A stretch of DNA of 14,088 bases from an uncultured Oscillibacter sp. (GTDB lineage: Bacteria; Bacillota; Clostridia; Oscillospirales; Oscillospiraceae): contig CAJTZL010000063.1 in assembly GCA_910583695.1 (NCBI GenBank), positions 1-14,088 on the forward strand. Reading direction: 5' to 3'. Below are positions 12,344 through 14,088 of the stretch, piece after piece. The translations under genes were made by a program, and so were the position numbers. The notes beneath the pieces were generated by a model, which was given only the letters and a program-made list of their open reading frames with translations, was not told where the DNA came from and did no database searches. How positions within the stretch are numbered: position 1 is the first letter of the stretch; every line of letters begins with the position of its first letter.

Positions 12344-12931
12344 TTATTCTTCCGCATCCTGGACGGCGGGCTTCTTCCGGCGTCCGCCCCGGCGGGGACG
12401 GACGGCCTTTACCGGCTTTTCCGGCTCCGGCTCGGGAGCCTGAAAGATACGTTTGAGGTGGTTGTACAGGGCGCAGCCCCGGGCGGAGCCGTACTCCTTG
12501 ACCAGGGCGTTGCACAGCTCCTGGCGGTCCGACGCCCGGAGGACGAAGGGCAGGTGGAGGCAGCTTTCGATGGAGGGGCGGAGGGCAACCTCCTGAAAGG
12601 CGCCTGCGTACCGGGCCTGGAGGGCGTCGATGGAGGCGGCGTAGCCCTTGTCCTGGCTGATGACGTAGGCGTAGTCCGCCTCCCGCTTGCCCACCAGAAC
12701 GCCCAGCTCCGTGATGATCTGGAAGTCGATGGAGTTCTTGCCGCCCCGGACGCTTTCGATATACTGCACGTCCGCCAAGGTTCCGGCGCAGAGCTTCTGG
12801 AGCTTGCTGAGGGCCAGGCCCTTTTCCTTCTGGTAGAAGATGAGGACGGTGTCCTGCTCCGAGAGCATGTCGACCCCGGTGAGTCCGGTGCCGATGTTGT
12901 TGTCGCCGTCCACAAGAAAAATGGTTTTCAT
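12344..12931 (-). CDS. PIN/NYN-like domain protein, putative RNase with basic tail
   Basis: The first 130 or so residues of this 195-residue protein look like a PIN-fold nuclease. The N-terminal strand ends in the acidic motif FLVDGDNN (Asp8, Asp10). A middle block SIDFQIITELGVLVGK carries Asp69. The block DYAYVISQDKGY carries Asp94. Such spaced acidic residues bind the metal in NYN/PIN RNases. The C-terminal tail (about 165-195) starts with a Glu/Pro stretch and continues with KAVRPRRGGRRKK, suited to RNA binding. The ATG has an AAAAGGA site 8 bases upstream (complement of 12940-12946). It is monocistronic, with its own promoter and terminator. Nuclease activity is inferred from fold and motif; the target is unknown. 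Confidence 0.78.
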   Translation of the reverse strand: MKTIFLVDGDNNIGTGLTGVDMLSEQDTVLIFYQKEKGLALSKLQKLCAGTLADVQYIESVRGGKNSIDFQIITELGVLVGKREADYAYVISQDKGYAASIDALQARYAGAFQEVALRPSIESCLHLPFVLRASDRQELCNALVKEYGSARGCALYNHLKRIFQAPEPEPEKPVKAVRPRRGGRRKKPAVQDAEE

Positions 12932-12991
12932 GAATCCGTTCCTTTTATATGATATTCACGCCGTCGCCGGCGCGTGAGGTTATGAAATCTT

Positions 12992-13020
12992 AGTATACCA
13001 GCTTTCCGGCGAAAAGGCAA
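12992..13020 (-). promoter_or_regulatory. Sigma-A promoter of the PIN/NYN-like gene, abutting foreign DNA
   Basis: On the - strand TTGCCT (complement of 13015-13020) and TATACT (complement of 12992-12997) have a 17-base spacer and a TGG before the -10. The -35 box ends within a few bases of the start of the foreign-looking ORF on the other strand. Confidence 0.8.
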
Positions 13021-13024
13021 GGAA

Positions 13025-13558
13025 ATGCCGAAACAAGCGGAGTGCGCCGCGATCATCGTAAGCGATTCTTGCGGCTTTACCTTTTGGGCGGAAGATTTCA
13101 GCCAGATTCACATTTTCGCAACCTACGACGAAAACGGCCTGATCGACACTTACCGCGTGGAATATGGCGACACGCCGGTTTATGACGGTGAAGTTGAAAT
13201 TTCCTTTGACGACCTGTACAAGCGGGCGGAAGAGGACTACCGGGAAACATACCGGGCGGACATTCCGGGGACGGTGGAATATCAGCGCAAGCAGGAATCG
13301 GCGCAGACCGAACAGACCGCGGCGGAAGCGGCGGAGAACACCGACACCGCAGAACAGGGAGCGGAGCAGGACGCGGAACCCGTCGGCGCGAAAGCGGCAA
13401 GCGCCGCGGGAGCTGACAGCACAGCGGCGGGGAACGGGAAACGGGACCCGCAGGGGGAGCGGGAAACAGAACAGAAAGCAGGCGGCGGGGCTGGACCCCC
13501 GCCGCTGGAGAAAGAAGAAACGGGGGTGAAAGCATGGCGCGACACTACAAATACATAA
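13025..13558 (+). CDS. Unrecognised ORF of a mobile element, probably 5'-truncated
   Basis: I do not recognise this 177-residue product. Residues 1-95 look like a small acidic, aromatic-rich fold (FTFWAEDFSQIHIFATYDENG, split by no obvious motif). Residues 96-177 are low complexity, dominated by Ala, Glu, Gln and Gly, and probably disordered. The ATG at 13025 has only an AAGGA one base upstream, too close for a normal start. The frame is open further upstream to 12986, which overlaps the nuclease promoter. This suggests the true N-terminus was lost at the element boundary. Its 3' end overlaps the next small ORF by 25 bases, as in a mobile-element operon. Codon choice (many gcg, gaa, cgg) differs from the chromosomal genes to the left. 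Confidence 0.5.
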   Translation: MPKQAECAAIIVSDSCGFTFWAEDFSQIHIFATYDENGLIDTYRVEYGDTPVYDGEVEISFDDLYKRAEEDYRETYRADIPGTVEYQRKQESAQTEQTAAEAAENTDTAEQGAEQDAEPVGAKAASAAGADSTAAGNGKRDPQGERETEQKAGGGAGPPPLEKEETGVKAWRDTTNT

Positions 13559-13650
13559 CTTTTTCGGACCGGCGGGAAATTGCCGCGCTGTATCAGGCGA
13601 ACGAACGACCGGCGGACATTGCCGAAAAACAATTTCGGTTATCAACCTGA
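13534..13650 (+). pseudogene. N-terminal fragment of a small helix-turn-helix protein
   Basis: The 38-residue ORF starts MARHYKYITFSDRREIAALY and continues to ADIAEK at residue 32. It resembles the start of the small helix-turn-helix proteins found in clostridial conjugative elements, where a LGV-type recognition helix and YRELKRG would follow. Here the sequence changes abruptly after ADIAEK into FRLST and a stop, in the DNA that encodes the beginning of a ParA protein. A GGGGG stretch at 13522-13526 lies 7 bases before the ATG. It was probably a real start that lost its 3' part. The family match is from memory of the sequence pattern. Confidence 0.55.
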
Positions 13651-14088
13651 AAGGCGGCGTTGCGAAAACCCTTACCGCCGGGAGCATGGCGCACATTCTG
13701 GCAACCTACCACGGAAAGCGCATTTTGCTGATCGACAACGACAAGCAGGGCAACACGTCAAAGACGTTCGGGGTCCACAGCTACGACGACAAGAGCATTT
13801 CGGACGTTCTGACCGCCCGGCGGCTGGACCCGTGGGAGGTTATCAAGAAAACCCGGTTCGACATGATCGACGTAATGCCCGCAAATATGTCCTTAATTCG
13901 GGCGAATTTGGAGGTCATGCTGGACACCAGCGCCCGCCCCCAACAAACCCGGTTGCGGGACGCGCTGAACACGATTGCGGCGGAAAGCTTTTATGATTTC
14001 TGCATTATCGACAACGCCCCGGATATAAACATTTCCACGATCAACGCCCTTGTCGCTTCCGACGACGTGATTATTCCGATCAAGATTG
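13629..14088 (+). pseudogene. ParA/Soj-type partition ATPase, start codon missing, runs off the window
   Basis: The frame reads TISVINLKGGVAKTLTAG, the deviant Walker A motif of ParA-type ATPases, with Ala in the place of the usual Gly before Lys. It continues with GKRILLIDNDKQGNTSKTFG (Walker A') and FCIIDNAPDINISTINAL (Walker B region), then DDVIIPIKI at the edge. These proteins segregate plasmids and conjugative elements. The frame is open back to 13530, but no ATG, GTG or TTG precedes the P-loop. The first ATG, at 13686, would delete it. Either the 5' end was lost by deletion, or one base is lost or gained at the A-run 13625-13629, where a -1 shift would join it to the helix-turn-helix fragment. 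The C-terminal half is outside the window. Confidence 0.75.

Noticed and set aside
13624..13630. Programmed -1 frameshift site joining the HTH ORF and parA
   Set aside because: The frames would match, but the run is GAAAAAC with five A residues, not a canonical A-AAA-AAC heptamer, and no clear downstream stimulator was seen. Deletion or a one-base indel is simpler.
1..14088. CRISPR arrays, complete insertion sequences, tRNA or rRNA genes
   Set aside because: No regularly spaced repeats, transposase gene with flanking inverted repeats, or structural RNA genes were seen anywhere in the window.

Overview
The window comes from a GC-rich, spore-forming member of the Clostridia, most likely an Oscillospiraceae gut bacterium of the Flavonifractor/Lawsonibacter/Oscillibacter type. 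This rests on the gene order infB-rbfA-nrnA-truB-ribF, a spoIIR gene, strong Shine-Dalgarno sites, near-consensus sigma-A promoters and the style of the proteins. It is an inference, because no rRNA or other phylogenetic marker is present.

Region 1 (1-5080, + strand) is the end of the translation/RNA-maturation operon. It holds the 3' part of infB, then rbfA, a DHH phosphoesterase of the NrnA type, truB, an unrecognised 116-residue gene, and ribF. The last five genes are packed tightly, with ATGA overlaps at rbfA/nrnA and at the small gene/ribF. A strong bidirectional hairpin at 5046-5080 closes the operon. A perfect GC-rich hairpin sits between infB and rbfA.

Region 2 (5083-8500, - strand) is a heavy-metal resistance operon. 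Transcription starts at a near-perfect promoter (8469-8496) and passes through an ArsR/SmtB repressor with CadC-like cysteines, a stand-alone HMA metal-binding protein, a SAM-dependent methyltransferase, and a Zn/Cd/Pb-type P1B ATPase that lacks its own HMA domain. The promoter is followed at once by a nested palindrome of TGAAC half-sites, the presumed operator. Between the methyltransferase and the ATPase lies a + strand promoter plus terminator. Together they delimit a candidate small RNA of about 80 nt that is antisense to the operon transcript.

Region 3 (8514-12346) begins with a hot-dog thioesterase (+) with its own promoter and terminator. Facing it on the - strand are spoIIR, a DUF1576-type membrane protein with a visible internal duplication and a TTG start, and a small soluble histidine-kinase-like protein with an intact ATPase domain but no recognisable phosphoacceptor histidine.

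Region 4 (12313-13020, - strand) is a PIN/NYN-like putative nuclease with a basic tail, its own promoter and a strong terminator.

Region 5 (about 13021-14088, + strand) looks like the edge of a degraded mobile element. It contains a probably truncated ORF with an acidic low-complexity tail, the first 32 or so residues of a small helix-turn-helix protein, and a ParA-type ATPase with no start codon that runs off the window. The helix-turn-helix fragment and parA meet at an A-run, consistent with a microhomology deletion or a one-base frameshift. The -35 box of the nuclease promoter directly abuts this foreign-looking DNA.
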